A stretch of DNA of 64,000 nt from Talinum fruticosum (Eukaryota > Streptophyta > Magnoliopsida > Caryophyllales > Talinaceae). The translations under genes were made by a program, and so were the position numbers. The notes beneath the pieces are model-generated. The model saw only the letters and a program-made list of their open reading frames with translations, had not been told where the DNA came from and made no database searches. The stretch spans positions 1,240,001 through 1,304,000 of the forward strand of contig JAITYX010000053.1 of NCBI GenBank assembly GCA_021018815.1. The letters are read 5' to 3'. Shown here one piece after another: positions 11,331-24,500 of this stretch (position 1 is the stretch's first letter; every line of letters starts with the position of its first letter).

Positions 11331-11539
11331 ATGTCATTTTAGAACTTTTTGGATAGAGGATTATGTCATTTTAGAACATTTGAGCATGGATTTGTCAATG
11401 TTACCATGTTTGTAATTTTTTCGAAATGATTATAATTGTTTGTAATATTTTGGGAATTATTTATAGTCTGCTCTTAATAAGATATCATCATTTGTCCAAA
11501 ACACTGACTTGGTACTTTTTTGGTTTAGTAATTATCAAA

Positions 11540-12536
11540 TTTTATCTATACAAATTGTACACTAATCAGTATATAGTAGTACACCAGCTTCTTAAGCATT
11601 TGTACGCCAATTAATATCTATTTGTACACCAATTCTTATCCTTTATACACCATTAATTTATACACCAATTTACAACCACTTGTACACCAATTAATAACCA
11701 TTTGTACATCAATTCATAACCACTTGTACACCATTCTTAAACCTTTTATACATAAAATTCTTAACGAGTTGTACACGAATTCTTACACATTGTACACCAA
11801 TACATAACCATTTGTGCACTAATTAATATCCGTTTGTACACTAGTTATTAATCTTTGTACACCAATTAAAATCATATTAAGATAATGAATTTTGTACACC
11901 AATTCATAACCATTGTTCACCAACTCACTATCATTTGTACACCAATTCATTACCATTTGTACACTAGTTCTTAACCTTATGTACACCAAATTCTTATCAG
12001 TAGTACACCAATTTATAGCCTTTGTACACTAATTAAAATCAATTTAGAAAATGAATCTAATAATTTTTCAATTGTAAAATAACAATCTCAATACAGACAT
12101 TTTAAAATATACTATTTTCTCCTCATTGTGAACTAATGAATATATTACTACAAATTCATAACTATTTATACATCAGTTTTTTCCCATTTGTACACCAATT
12201 TATAACCATTTGTACAACAATTAATATTCCTTTGTACACCAATTCTTAACCTTTGTACAACAATTAAAATCATATTAAGAAAATGAATGTTGTACACCAA
12301 TTACTATTTGTACACCAACCGACTACCATTTGTACACCAATTCATTACTATTCATACAAGTACACTTAATTCTTATCAATTGTACACCAATTTATAACCT
12401 TTGTACGCTAATCAAAATCAATTAAGAAAAACGAATCTTGTAATTTTTGAATTGTAAAATAACAATCTCAATATAGACATTAAAAAATATACTATGTTCT
12501 CCTCATTGTACACTAATTAGTATATTACTACAGATT
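11540..12536. repeat. GTACACC minisatellite (20-22 base unit) with a 380-base duplication
   Basis: There are dozens of units close to TTGTACACCAATTCATAACC, period 20-22 bases, with single-base variants. A longer block ending in AACAATCTCAATA(C/T)AGACATT and CTCCTCATTGT occurs twice, 380 bases apart (about 11866-12156 and 12267-12536), so part of the array was itself duplicated. No coding sequence is seen. It lies between the two convergent MULE genes. Confidence 0.85.
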
Positions 12537-12676
12537 AACAATATCTAAAATAACAATATTAGTTTTTAGAAATCTCTGCATCTAATTACTTCTTCCTTCG
12601 AGTTGCTTCCATTTTGTAATGCTCCATCACTCCAAAAAATGAATAAAGAAAATATTAGAGTGCAATTAAAACATAT

Positions 12677-13285
12677 TGTAGACACCTAAAAAGTCTCATG
12701 CCATTTCTCTTGTTATTTATTTATTGGCCCGATGATGAAATCTTGAGCCCTATTTGAAGATTTGGATCACATATCGAGTTTGATTGGCGTGACGGAAGCC
12801 AATAAACACAAAGAACCCCCTAGCACCAAATAAATAGATCTGGATTTGCTAGCCAGGCCGGAGGTCGAGGCTAACTTCCTCATCCATGGCCCTGTGCTGG
12901 CGCCACCAACCTCTTGGTGTTGGCTTTGGCCAAGCACCGTCGAGTCGACAATTGCGGCTTGGGTCCAAACCGGTGTTTTCACATTGGTTTGGCCCTAGAC
13001 CCTCATGCATAAATAGAAACTACAATTTTTAATTTTTTGGTTAAGAAATAATATCCCAAGAATTCTGAAAATAATTTCCAAAATATAATAATTAATAAAG
13101 CTGTCATTCAAACTTTGCTTAATTCATCTATTAAATCAATTTCATAAAATTCGAAAATTTTAATAAAACGTTCATCCCTACATTTCAAAACCATCTTCAA
13201 AACCTAAATCATTCATTAAAATTTCTAAAACGCCAACCATTTGTGGGGAACCTCGGTCAGCCCGCGTTGAACAGTGGTTTCTACA
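12677..13285 (+). repeat. 5' LTR of the Tat-like element, internally deleted
   Basis: This 609-base LTR runs from TGTAGACACC to TTTCTACA (terminal inverted TGTAGA/TCTACA). It aligns by eye with the 3' LTR at both ends but lacks the middle. Sequence up to ...CCAAATAAATAG (12837) joins directly to GGATTTGCTAGCCAGGCCGG, skipping what corresponds to about 57464-58888 in the 3' LTR. The deleted stretch includes the TATA box, so this LTR has probably lost promoter function. Confidence 0.85.
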
Positions 13286-13457
13286 GTGGCGACCCCACCG
13301 GTGATAAATTTTTCATTAGGAGGGAGAAACTTAAAAATTTGAGTAGTGTGTTTTAATGATGTATTTGCATTAAGCATCCTATGAACATACTTTATTTCTG
13401 TCATTGGACCACAGGATAAATTTATTTTACCCCATGTTAACACTTCTAGTAAGAAGG
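13286..13457 (+). other. Unique leader before the array
   Basis: About 170 bases between the LTR and the first array unit. Apart from the primer site nothing is recognised, and it is not repeated elsewhere in the window. Confidence 0.6.
13287..13301 (+). other. Primer binding site, tRNA-Arg type
   Basis: TGGCGACCCCACCGG starts one base after the LTR end. It matches the TGGCGACTCC...-type site described for Tat/Ogre-lineage gypsy elements, and it differs from the tRNA-Met site of the copia elements here. Confidence 0.65.
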
Positions 13458-13799
13458 TTCTACTACATCCCAGTGCGAGCCCAACTAGGCTTGATTTCCA
13501 ACAAAAGCGGTACCTTTTCCCTCATAGCACACGCTCTTGGTTTACCAAGAGTCACCGAGGATTTTGGCATTTTTTCTTACCATGCACCACACTCGAAGAC
13601 CAAATCCTCGGACTATGAGTTACCATGTATCCTACCTAGTCTAAACCTCTTTTGACCATATATCTTTTGACCATTAGGTGTCCCCTTGCCTTCATTTGCA
13701 TGCTTGAATGAGTGTGATTGCTTTTTAGATTTAATCTTCTGCTTGTGAGCCTTCGAAATAGGTGACGAGTGCTAAATAATCCTTGCATGGGTGAAAAAT

Positions 13800-14530
13800 A
13801 AAAATAAAAATAAAACTTTGAGTCGGTCCATTATATGCATTCTAGCCAAAAAGTTTATCCCTTTTAGGTTGGTCCAATAATTGTATTCCTTTTTCATTTA
13901 GCCAAAAATAAATATTATCTCAAATAGTTGTGTCCAATATTTGTATTCCATATTTGCATTAGCCAAATTCAAATTTCATCCCAAAACAGGTGAGTCCAAT
14001 CTTGCATTTCATTTTGTATTAGCCAAATTTAAATTTCATCTCAAATAGGTGAGCCAGTTCTTTCATTAGCCAAAAATAAATTTCATATCAGTATCGGTGA
14101 GTCCATATTTGCATTTCCTTTTTGCATTTAGCCATAGTCAAAATCATCTCAAATTAGGTGAGTCTAATCCTGCATTTTCATATTTCATTAAGCCAAAAAT
14201 CAAAATCATTGCAATTAAGATGAGTCCATCCAATTTATTTATTTTTTCATTAGCTAAAATAATATTATCCTAATTAGGGTGAGTTCATTCATTTTCGCAT
14301 TAGCCAAAATTAAATTCATCTCTAATTAAGAGAGTCTTTCATTTGTATTAGCCAAATTAAAATTCATCTCAAATTAGGTGAATTTCTTTTGCATTTTCAT
14401 CTCTCATTTAGCCAAAACAAATTCACCTTTCATTTAGAAATAATCATTTATTCATTCTAATTATGCATTAGTAAAATCACAAAATCATCTTTAACTAAGT
14501 CATAAGCTTCATTACATACACTTCATTTTC
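13800..14530 (+). repeat. Inner 70-75-base subrepeats of the array unit (first unit shown)
   Basis: Degenerate repeats of the form (TT)AGCCAAATTCAAATTTCATCTCAAATAGGTGAGTCC, about ten to twelve per unit. The spacing element GTGAGTCC(A) and the block AGCCAAA recur in every subrepeat. The same pattern occurs in all nine units and, reversed, at 63740-64000. The array is therefore a repeat of repeats. Confidence 0.85.
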
Positions 14531-14868
14531 TGTGCATTCCTTGTCGGCATCCAAGAAAAAGAGTATATTATTTTCTTTTCTCCTAGGATTAGTCGTTGCT
14601 CAGTTCAAGCACTTAAACCCCATCTCCATTAGTTTTCTTTTCCACCAGCTAATCCCTAGCACATACTCTTTTGGGATATAGGATAGAGAATCCAACTATA
14701 ATCAGGGATCCTAGCACAAAACAGCTAGGAAATAAGAAGTTTGTTTCAACATCGATACGGTCGACACCGATACGTCTCACATTAGCACGTAGTACACCAA
14801 TACGTCCCATATCTTTACTAATAGCACTAGTACATCACCTAAGGTCAAAGCCTAATCTTCCTCCAAAA

Positions 14869-15176
14869 ATGGCCAACCAGCCAAAGCAAACTCCCATTAT
14901 GACCTTGATAAAGGAGTCTCGTTGCTAAGATAGAAGATAAGATTGAGGTTCAAGATAGCACACGCTTTTCCACCGCAACCTAGGCGGGCCCAACTAGGCT
15001 TGCTTTCCAACAAAAGCAGTGCCTTTTGCGTCATAGCACACGATCTTGGTTTACCGAGATGCACCGAGGATTTTGGCATTTTTTCTTACCGTGACCCACA
15101 TGGAAGACCAAATCCTCGGACTATGTGTCACCATGTATCCTACCTAGTCTAAACCTCTTTTGACCATATATCTTTT
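14869..15176 (+). other. Recurring small ORF across each unit junction
   Basis: Representative copy. Each unit's ATG (in the context AAAAATGGC, a good plant start context) opens MANQPEQTPIMTLIKES. After codon 29 (IEARD) the frame passes into the next unit as STRSST...RLDFQQKRYLFP and ends near CILPSLNLF, about 95-100 codons when no indel intervenes. Copies are visible near 14869, 16501, 18135, 30528, 32160, 33760, 35188 and 36818; most have one or more frameshifts. The gag-derived head is real coding sequence elsewhere in this element. Translation of the tail is unproven and it may be chance. Confidence 0.45.
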
Positions 15177-18100
15177 GACAATTAGGTATCCCCTTGCCTT
15201 CATTTGCATTCTTGAATGAGTGTGATTGCTTTTTAGATTTAATCTTCTGATTGTTAGCCTTCATAAATAGGTGACGAGTGCTAAATAATCCTTACATGGG
15301 TGCAAAAATAAAAATCACAATAAAACTTTGAGATGGTCCATTCCAGTGCATTCTAGCAAAAAGTCTAAATTTACCTTCCCCTTTTAGGTTGTTCCAATAA
15401 TTGCATTCCTTTTTTCATTTAGCCAAAAATAAATTTTATCTCAAATAGCTAAGTCTAATATTTGTATTCCATATTTGCAGTAGCCAAATTCAAGTTTAAT
15501 CTCAAACAATTGAGTCGGATCTTGCATTTCATTTTACATTATCCAAATTCAAATTTCATCTCAAAATAGGTGAGTCCATAGTTGAATTCCATTTTACATT
15601 GAGTCAAAGTTAAAATCATCTCAAAGTAGGTGATTCCAATCTTGCAATTCATTTTGTGTTAGCCAAATTCAAATTTTATGTCAAATAAGTGAGTTCATTC
15701 TTTCATTAGCCAAAAATCAATTTCATATCAAAATAGGTGAGTCCATATTTACATTTCCTTTTCGCATTTAGCCAAAGTCAAAATCATCTGAAATTAAGTG
15801 AGTCTAATCTTGTATTTTCATATTTCATTTAGCCAAATATCAAAATCATTGCAATTAAGATGAGTCCATCCATTTTAATTTTTTCATCATTAGTTAAAAT
15901 AACATCATCCCTATTAGGGTAAGTTCATTCATTTTCGCATTAGCCAAAATTAAATTCATCTCTAATTAGGAGAGTCTTTCATTTGCATTACTCAAATTAA
16001 AATTCATCTCAAATTCGGTGAACTTGTTTTGCATTTTCATCTCTCATTTAGCCAAAACAAATTCATCTTCCATTTAGAAATAATCATTTATTCATTCGAA
16101 TTATGCATTAGTAAAATCTTAAAATCATCCTTAACTAAGTCATAAGCTTCATTGAATACACTTCATTTTCTGTGCATTCCTTGTCGGCATCAAAGAAAAA
16201 GAGTATAGTATTTTCTTTTCTCCTAGAATCGATCGTTCCTCGAGTCAAGCACTTAAACCCCATCTCCCTAGTTTTCTTTAACACGAACCAATCCTGAGCA
16301 CATACTCATTTGGGATAAAGGATAGGGAATCCAACAAAAATTAGGGATCCTAGCACGAAGCGGTTAGGAAATAAGAAGTTTGTTTCAACACCGGTACGGA
16401 CGACACGAGATCCGTCCCACATTAGCACGTACAACATTAGTACGTCTCGCATCTTTACTAATAGCAACAATGCACCACCTAACGTCAAAGCCTAATCTTC
16501 CTCCAAAAATAGCCAACCAGCCGGAGCAAACTCCCATTATGACCTTGATCAACGAGTTTGCTCGCTAAGATACAACATAAGATTAAGGCTCGGGATAGCA
16601 CACGCTCTTCTACCGCATTCCAACCGGGCCCCACTAGGCTTCATTTACAACAAAAGCGGTACCTCTTCACTCATAACACACGCTCTTGGTTTACCGGAGG
16701 CACCGTGGATTTAGGAATTTTTCTTACCGTGCACCACACGGAAGACCAAATCCTCGGATTATGAGTCACCATGTATCCTACCTAGTCTAAACCTCTTTTG
16801 TCCATTAGGTGTCCCCTTGCATTCATTTGCATGCTTGAATGAGTGTTATTATTTTTTAGATTTAATCTTACGCTTGTGAGCCTTCGGAAATAGGTGACGA
16901 GTGCTAAATAATCCTTGCATGGGTGAAAAAATAAAAATCAAAATAAAACTTTGAGTCAGTCCATTCTCTGCATTCTTGCCAAAAAGTCTAAAAATTACCT
17001 TCCCCTTTTAGGTTGGTCTAATAATTGCATTCCTTTTTCAATTAGCCAAAAATAAATTTTATCTCAAGTAGTTGAGTCCAATATTTGTATTCCATATTTG
17101 CATTAGCCAAATTTATATTTCTTCTCAAAATAGGTGATTCCAATCTTGCATTTCATTTTACACTATCCAAATTCAAATTTCATCTCAAAATAGGCGAGTC
17201 CATAGTTTCATTCCATTTTACATTTAGTCAAAGTCAAAATCATCTCAAAGTAGGTGAGTCCAATCTTGCATTTCATTTTGTATTAGCCAAATTCAAATTT
17301 CATCTCAAATAGGTGAGTCTATTCTTTCATTAGCCAAATATAAATTTCATATCAATATAGGTGAGTCCATATTTGCATTTCCTTTTTACATTTAGCCAAA
17401 GTCAAAATCATCTCAAATTAGGTGAGTCTAATCCTGCATTTCCATATTTCATTTAGCCAAAAATCTAAATCATTGCAATTAAGATGAGTCCATCCATTTT
17501 ATTTTTTTTTTCATTAGTGAAAATAATATCATCCCAATTATAGTGAGTTCATTCATTTTCGCATTAGCCAATATTAAATTCATCTCTAATTAGCAGAGTC
17601 TTTCATTTGCATTAGTTAAATTAAAATTTATCTTAAATTAGGTGAACTTGTTTTGCATTTTCATCTCTCATTTAGCCAAAACAAATTCATCTTTAATTTA
17701 GGAATAATAATTTATGCATTCTAATTATGCATTAGTAAAATCATAAAATCGTCCTTAACTAAGTCATAAGCTTCATTACATACACTTCATTTTCTGTGCA
17801 TTCCTTGTGAGCATTCAACAAAAGGAGTATATTATTTTCTTTTCTCCTAGGATCGGTCGTTCCCCACTTCAAGCACTTAAACCCCATCTCCGCTAGTTTT
17901 GTTTTCCATGAGCCAATCCCGAGCACATACTCCTTTGGGATATAAGATAGGGAATCCAACTAACCTCGGGGATCCTAACACGAAGCAGACTACGAAATAA
18001 GAAGTTTGTTTCAACACCGGTAAGGTCGACATCGATACGTCCCATATTAGCACGTACTACACCGGTAATCCTCGCATCTTTACTAATAGCACCGAGTGCA

Positions 18101-18407
18101 CCACCTAAGGTCAAAGCCTAATATTCCTCCAAAAATGGCTGACCACTTAGAGTAGACTCCCATTATGAGCTTGATCAAGGAGTCTGCTGCTAAGATAGAA
18201 GAAAAGATTGAGGCTCGAGCATAGCACACGCTCTTTTACCGCATCCTAGGCGGAGCCAACTAGGCTTGATTTCCAACAAAAGTGGTACCTTTTCCCTCAT
18301 AGCACACGCTCTTGGTGTACCAAGAGACACCGAGGATTTTGGCAATTTTTCTTACCGTGCCGCATATGGAAGACCAAATCCTTGGACTATGTGTCACCAT
18401 GTATCCT

Positions 18408-18412
18408 ACCTA
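18408..18412. other. Target duplication of element A, left copy (ACCTA)
   Basis: ACCTA precedes the LTR at 18413 and is repeated at 29297-29301. Removing the element and one copy restores the array sequence CCTACCTAGTCTAAACC seen in the other units. Confidence 0.95.
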
Positions 18413-19994
18413 TGAAGACTCGGACACTCGCTCAATATTCCTCTCGAGTCATGCAAAAGGAATCGGGTATAACGATTCTATACATGTAGAGTTTTGATTC
18501 CAAGGCATTCTCTCGTGTCTTAGAAACTTACTTGAGTAAAATATTATTTTCTCTAAGTGTTTCGGCCCTCACTTATCTCTTTTATCGCTTTTCGGTTAGC
18601 GACTCGAAAAGCTGGTTCTTTATTCCGAGTCCACTCTTACTCGGATTAATCGCATTTTGAATATACCGAGTATTTCGCCGTTGCTCACTCGGAATCTAAC
18701 TTATGGTTATCTATTCTATCGGTTGCATAGTCGGCATTCGTAGCTTATTTCATGCTTAGTCTATATCAAGCTTTTCCCACTACGATATTCGTTATAGAAC
18801 TTGATTCTTCGCATAAGACTAAGTCGGATGGAATTCCGAGTATCATGGAGATTAGACTCGGAAAATTCCATTTGTTTTCCGACTCGGATAATCAATTGCG
18901 TAATTATCATAATTATTTTATTATCTGTGTCTAACCTTGGACCAAAGTATTTTATACTTTGAGAACCGAAAGGTGTTTTACTTTTGTAGGTTATTCAATC
19001 GATGATATCTTTTCAAACTACAAAAGTAGTCGGGTTCGGAACGTCAAATCACCAGTAGATATTGCTTTTCACCTCCCTGCTTTAGTCCCGAGAAGATTGT
19101 GTCGGAAGGCTGTCGCTTCCATATCCGGAAAAGCTGGAACGCCAAGCGTAACGGTGGTTTCCACCTCATTTTTCAAGACACAACCGATGGTTTTGGGACT
19201 TCCAAGAGAGTTAAACCGTTGTCCAACGTCCATATTTCAACGGATACTTTCGAGTGACTCGGAAAGCCATTATCAACGGTCACGAAGACTCTCGGTCAGC
19301 GAGATGAAGATAACGGCTACTCTGCTTGGTTATCTATAAATAGAAGCCACTTCATAAGACTTGAAGGTTGCCGAACATATTGTTTATACACATGCTTGCT
19401 CAAAGTTATTGTATTTACTTTCAATCTTCAACTTACAACTCCCACTCTGTAATTCATTACTCTACGAGTTGTAAGGTCTTGTACTTAGTTACAAATTCTT
19501 CTTACATTCTTTGTAAGGTCCCTTGACTAAGTCTGTAAAGGTTAACTCGGCTTAGTTGTCCCTAGCTGTAAGGGTTATCTCGGCTAGGAAGTACTAGATC
19601 GAGATAAGGTAACTTCGAGTCTAGGAAAACTTGTATAGAGTTGTCCAAGGGAGCAACTCGGATTTAGTCGAGTTCACGGTATTTTGTGGACTCAAAATAG
19701 TGGATTTGACTTCGTGTCCGGATTGACACGGGCCGTGGTTTTACGCCCTAGGAGGGTTTCCACGTAAAATCTCTGTGTTCTCTTTACGAGTTCATTCTAG
19801 ACTCGGACGGCCCTAACCTGCTCTTGTTTCTTCGATTCATTGCTTTCGAGTCCAATCTTTTCGACCCTGTGTTTAGACTCGAAAGCTGTCTTTGCCTCTT
19901 TTACGTCAAAAAGAGTGTGTTATCGCGAAGAATTTTCTATCACCCTATTCAACCCCCTCTAGGGTGACTCGAGACTCTCCCGAGCAAACCTTCA
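18413..19994 (+). repeat. 5' LTR of element A
   Basis: 1582 bases, from TGAAGACTCGG to GCAAACCTTCA, with 5-base terminal inverted repeats TGAAG/CTTCA. It contains the TATA box at 19335-19343 and the terminal landmark CCTCTAGGGTGAC close to the 3' end. It matches the 3' LTR at 27722-29296. Confidence 0.93.
19335..19343 (+). promoter_or_regulatory. LTR TATA box, element A 5' LTR
   Basis: TATAAATAG, about 920 bases into the LTR, conserved in position in every LTR of the family here (28640, and minus strand 38311, 50627 and 3385). It is the likely core promoter of the full-length transcript. Confidence 0.7.
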
Positions 19995-19996
19995 AT

Positions 19997-20007
19997 TGGT
20001 ATCGAGC
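19997..20007 (+). other. Primer binding site of element A
   Basis: TGGTATCGAGC, two bases after the LTR end; an initiator tRNA-Met-type site with one base missing compared with the common TGGTATCAGAGC. Confidence 0.85.
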
Positions 20008-20053
20008 CTAGCCTTTCGGAAAGGATCTAACAATCCAAAGGTTTAAAGATCGG

Positions 20054-21530
20054 ATGGCTCGAGAACATCGGAGAGTTCGACGAAGGAAGATCTTCCAACG
20101 AGGCCACCAAAATTCAAAGGTTCAAACTTTGGTCACTTGGAAGAAGCTTATGGAATGTTTCCTCATGGATCATGATGAAGAAGTATGGGAAATCATACAA
20201 CAAGGAAACTACATTCCAACGAAGACAGATGAATTCAGAATCCTTCCCAAGACAAAGGCTGAGTTCACGCCGGCAGAAGCGGAAAAGTTCGAAAGAACTT
20301 CAAAGCCATGAACATCCTCATGTGCGCCATAAGCTCGGAAGAATATAATCGAGTCTCTGCTCGTGACTCTGCTAAAGAGGTGTGGGACACTCTTGTCAAC
20401 ACATACGAAGGTACAAGTCGGGTGAGACAAGCGAAGATCGGTCGGTATCTTCACAAATATGAGCTTTTCAAAATGGAGCCATAAGAGAACATTACTCGGA
20501 TGTTCATTCGCTTCACTTGAGATCACCAACAATCTCAAATCTCCGGGAAAGAAAATCTCCAATGAAGAAATGTGCTTGGAAAATTCTCGAAGCCTACCCA
20601 AGAGACGATGGGGTCCTAAGGTGACTGCCATAGAAGAGGCTCGGAACCTCTCACTCTTGAAGCCGGACGAGCTCATCGGAAAGCTTCGACTCATGAGATA
20701 CATCCGGAAGAAGAAGATGCTGAGGAGTACTTGTTAAAAGGAACATTGCACTTAAAGCCTCGGAATCCAAAGAAGCTAGTCCAAGCTCCTCTGACTCGGA
20801 AGATGATCCCATGGCACTCATTGCAAGAGGCTTCAAGGGAATGATGAAGCATAAAAGATGGGACAAAAGACCAAAAGAAGAATTCTACAAAAAGGACAAG
20901 AGAGACAGAAAAGGTAAGTTTTCTTCACCCTCAAAGTTATCTTTGTCTAAGAATTCTGGATGTTTTGAATGTGGCAGCAAAGACCACATAGTCAAGGACT
21001 GTCCAAAACGAAGAAGGGACAGGAAGAAGAAAAAGGCCATGATGGCAACATGGAGCGATGAGGATTCATCTGAAGACGACGAGGACTCGGATGACTCGAA
21101 GTGTCCGATGGCAATTTCGACTCGAAGGCGAAGAGAGTCGGACTCGGACTCGGACTCGGACAAGGAGGAAACTGATCCTCAAGAGGTAATAAACTACTTC
21201 CTCAAATTCTCCAAAGTTGATTTAGCTAAATATATCTTTACTTTGGAAGAAAAGTCCAATTCCGATTCTTCTCATTTAAAGGAACAACTTGAGTCAATCA
21301 CTTCGAGAGCACTTCTTTAAAAAACGAGTTAGAAAAACTGAGACTCACACTCGAGAGAACTCAAGACAAGTGCTCAAGCTAATGAGACTGAGTCCGAGTT
21401 ACTCAAGAAAGAAAATGAGTGACTAAAACAGAAGCTCACTGAGTCTCAAGATCTGGTTTTAAAGTTTACTCAAGGTCGGAAGAACCTTGACATGCTCTTG
21501 GGATCACAATGTGTCTCGTTTTGAAAAGAA
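20054..21530 (+). pseudogene. Element A gag (copia UBN2-type Gag with zinc knuckle)
   Basis: The start at 20054 (ATGGCTCGAGAACATCGG) corresponds to ATGGCTCGTAACACCGG in element B, where the frame gives MARNTGEFDEGRSS. Element A has one extra base there and so is out of frame from codon 4. Later segments are intact in other frames: WKKLMECFLMDHDEEVWE (20131-20187), AKEVWDTLVNTYEGTS, then the long in-frame stretch 20811-21320. That stretch has a CFECGSKDHIVKDC zinc knuckle (20961-21003), a basic run, an acidic serine-rich region and an SDSDSDSD run encoded by TCGGAC repeats (21137-21160). A helical C-terminal segment follows to about 21530. Gag would form the particle and package RNA. There are at least four frame breaks. 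Confidence 0.85.
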
Positions 21531-24500
21531 GGTCTTGGTTTCAACAAAGAGGAAGAATCTAATTCTTACTCGGAATTGTTCAAAAGGATTCCAGAACTGT
21601 AAAGTTCAAAAAGGCTGAGCATGGTCCCATTCACTGAAATGAAAGGAGGACTAAACCCGGACCTATTTACAAAAAGAAACCATTTTCTCCTGTTTCAAAA
21701 GGAAAGGTTTTTAAAAGGAAAGAGACACGGACTCGGTTCTCGAGAGGAAGACTCGGAATCGAGACAAAACCCAAAGTCATTCAAATCTGGGTTCCGAAGC
21801 ACCTTCTTCCTCAGAAAAGGACCACAGTAAGGAATGTTACTTGGGTTCGTTAGAGGAAGTGAGAAGGGTTAGATTCTCTCTGTTTTGCAGGTCACTCGAG
21901 AAAGATCAAAGGACACTGGTACTGGACAGCGGATGTTCTCGACACATATCAGGTGACCAAGGACTCTTTTCGAGCTGGAGTCATATAAAGGAGGAAAGGT
22001 GACTTTTGGTGATGACGAGCAAAGGTAAAATAGTGGGCATTGGAAAGATTGGAAAAGGAAGCAATCTGGTGAGCACGAGTGTACCTTGTCAAAGGGCTAA
22101 AGTACAATCTACTTAGCATCTCCCAGCTATGTGACAAGGGTCAAGAGGTAAGATTCACCCAATCCAAGTGCTACATCACGAGATGAGACCACCAAAGAGA
22201 TAAAACTCTCAAGTAAGAGATCGGGTAATACCTACATCATCCCTCTTGCTGACCCAAGTCAGAACTTATCTGTTTAAAGGCATCGCTTCAAGATGATTCT
22301 TGGACTTGGCATCGTAGATTAGGTCATATTAGCATGCATACTATCAAAAAGCTTGCATCTCATAGTCCGGTTAGAGGTTTACCTAGCTGTGCGTTTGAGA
22401 AGGACAAAGTATGTGAAGCATGCACCAGAGGGAAACAAGTCGGATCCTCATTCAAATCTCTGAAGACAGTTTCCACATCCAACGTGCTTGAATTACTGCA
22501 TATGGACCTATGTGGTGGAATTCCTGTGAAGAGTCTCGAAGGTAAATCTTACATACTTGTTATTATCGATGATTTTTCAAGATTTACCTGGGTGTGTTTT
22601 CTCAAGCATAAGAATGAAGCCTTCAAGGAGTTCAGCAAGCTCTGTAGAAAGATTCAAGTTGAGTCTCGGACTCAGATTCAAAAGATTCGAACTGACCATG
22701 GAAGGGAGTTCGATTACTCGGAATTCTCGAGTTTTGTGACAAGAATGGAATCTCTCACAACTTCTCGGCACCCAGAACTCCTCAGCGAGAATGGAGTAGT
22801 TGAGAGAAATAACAGAACCCTTAAAGAGATAGCAAGGACAATGATGATTGAACACAACTTACCTTACTACTTACGGGCGGAGGCGATAAACACGGCCAAT
22901 TACACTCTCAATCGATGTCTCATCGGACCCATTACGAAGAAAACACCTTATGAGCTCTACAAAAGGAAAAAGCCAAATATTTCCTATTTCAGACCTTTCG
23001 GATGTAAGTGCTTTGTCCACAACAATGGTAAGGATCATCGACCAAGTTTGATGCTCGGTCGAGACGAAGGTATTTTTCTAGGTTACTCCTCTCATAGCAA
23101 AGCTTATCGTATCTTCAACAAGCGAACTAACAAAGTGGAAGAGAGTATCCACGTAGTGTTTGATGAGCTTGAACAGGAGAAACCAAGTGAGTCTTCATAC
23201 TCGGAACTGAAGCTCGAAAGGATGATGACGAAGATGAGCCTACTAAGACTCGGATTGAGACCACTCGGAACGAGGAAGCTCGGAATGAGACAGCTCAAGA
23301 GGTCGCTCGGAGCGAACAAGTTAATGAAGAGGATCACTCAGAACAAGCTTCGAAGATCAAGCAATTCAGCTCACAAACCTGGTGAATTAAAGAAGCTGGT
23401 AAAGCATTCAAATTTACTCCCAGTCATCCCCAAGAAAACATCATTTCTGATATCAACAATGGGGTAAGAACTCGTTCTTCTTTACACAATTTATGTGCAT
23501 TCACTGCATTCATCTCATTAACTGAACCCAAAACTGCACTAGAAGCCCTTAATGAACCTGAATGGGTAGAGGCCATGCAAGAAGAACTAAATCAATTTGA
23601 AAGAAACCAAGTCCGGACTCGACAAACCGACCTTCGACCACCCAGTTATAGGAACCAAATGGGTTTTCAAGAACAAACTGGATGAGGGTGAAGTAGTAGT
23701 CGAAACAAGGCTAGACTTCTAGCTCAAGGTTACAATCAAGAAGAAGGAATTGATTGTGGGGAAACCTTTGCACCAGTAGCTAGAATTGAAGCCATTAGAA
23801 TACTTGTTGGCATTTGCATCCTGCATGCATATTAAATTATATCAAATGGATGTTAAGTGTGCCTTTCTCAATGGTTTTATTGAAGAAGAAGTTTATGTCG
23901 AGCAGGCCTCCTAGTTTTGAAAGCTCAGAATTTCCAAATCATGTTTTCAAACTTCAAAAGGCTCTTTATGGTCTTAAGCAAGCCCCTCGTGCTTGGTATG
24001 AAAGAGCTGAGCGGCTTCTTGGTTCAAAATGATTTCAAAAGAGGTCGGATCGACAAGACTCTATTCATAAAAACCAAAGGGAAAGATTTTCTTATTGTTC
24101 AAATATATGTTGATGATAGTATTTTCGGTGCTACTAATGAATTTACGTGTCGAGAATTTTACGAGTTGATGAGTCAAGAGTTCCAAATGAGTATGATGGG
24201 AGAACTCAATTTCTTCCTTGGGTTGCAAATCAAACAAAACAAAGATGGTATCTTTGTTCATCAATCAAAATACACCAAGGAACTGCTGAAGAAATATAAA
24301 CTTCAAGATGCAAAGCACGCATCTACCCCCATGAGCGACGACGATAAAGCTCGACTCGGATGAGAAAGGTAAAGCGAGTAGATCAAAAACTCTATCAAGG
24401 TATGATTGGATCCCTGTTATATCTTACTTCAAGAAGGCCGAGATATAGTGTTTAGTGTTTGCTTATGCGCACGATTTCAAGCTAATCCAAAATAATCACA

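Larger units (their letters stand above)
9129..12676 (+). mobile_element. MULE, left half (Ulp1-like gene side)
   Basis: This segment starts right after the CACTA terminus with repeats of the type ACACTAATCGGTGTGCAATT. It contains a Ulp1-like pseudogene on the plus strand and a long GTACACC-rich array, and it stops at the 5' LTR of the Tat-like element. The same repeats return on the other side of that element (about 60670-62950) around a FAR1/MULE transposase, so both parts are read as one Mutator-like element. MULEs that carry both a transposase and a Ulp1-like gene are known in plants (Kaonashi type). The left terminal inverted repeat is not visible and may have been lost at the CACTA junction. 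Confidence 0.65.

Noticed and set aside
21137..21162. TCGGAC microsatellite as a separate repeat locus
   Set aside because: Only about four units, coding for SDSDSDSD within the acidic part of gag.
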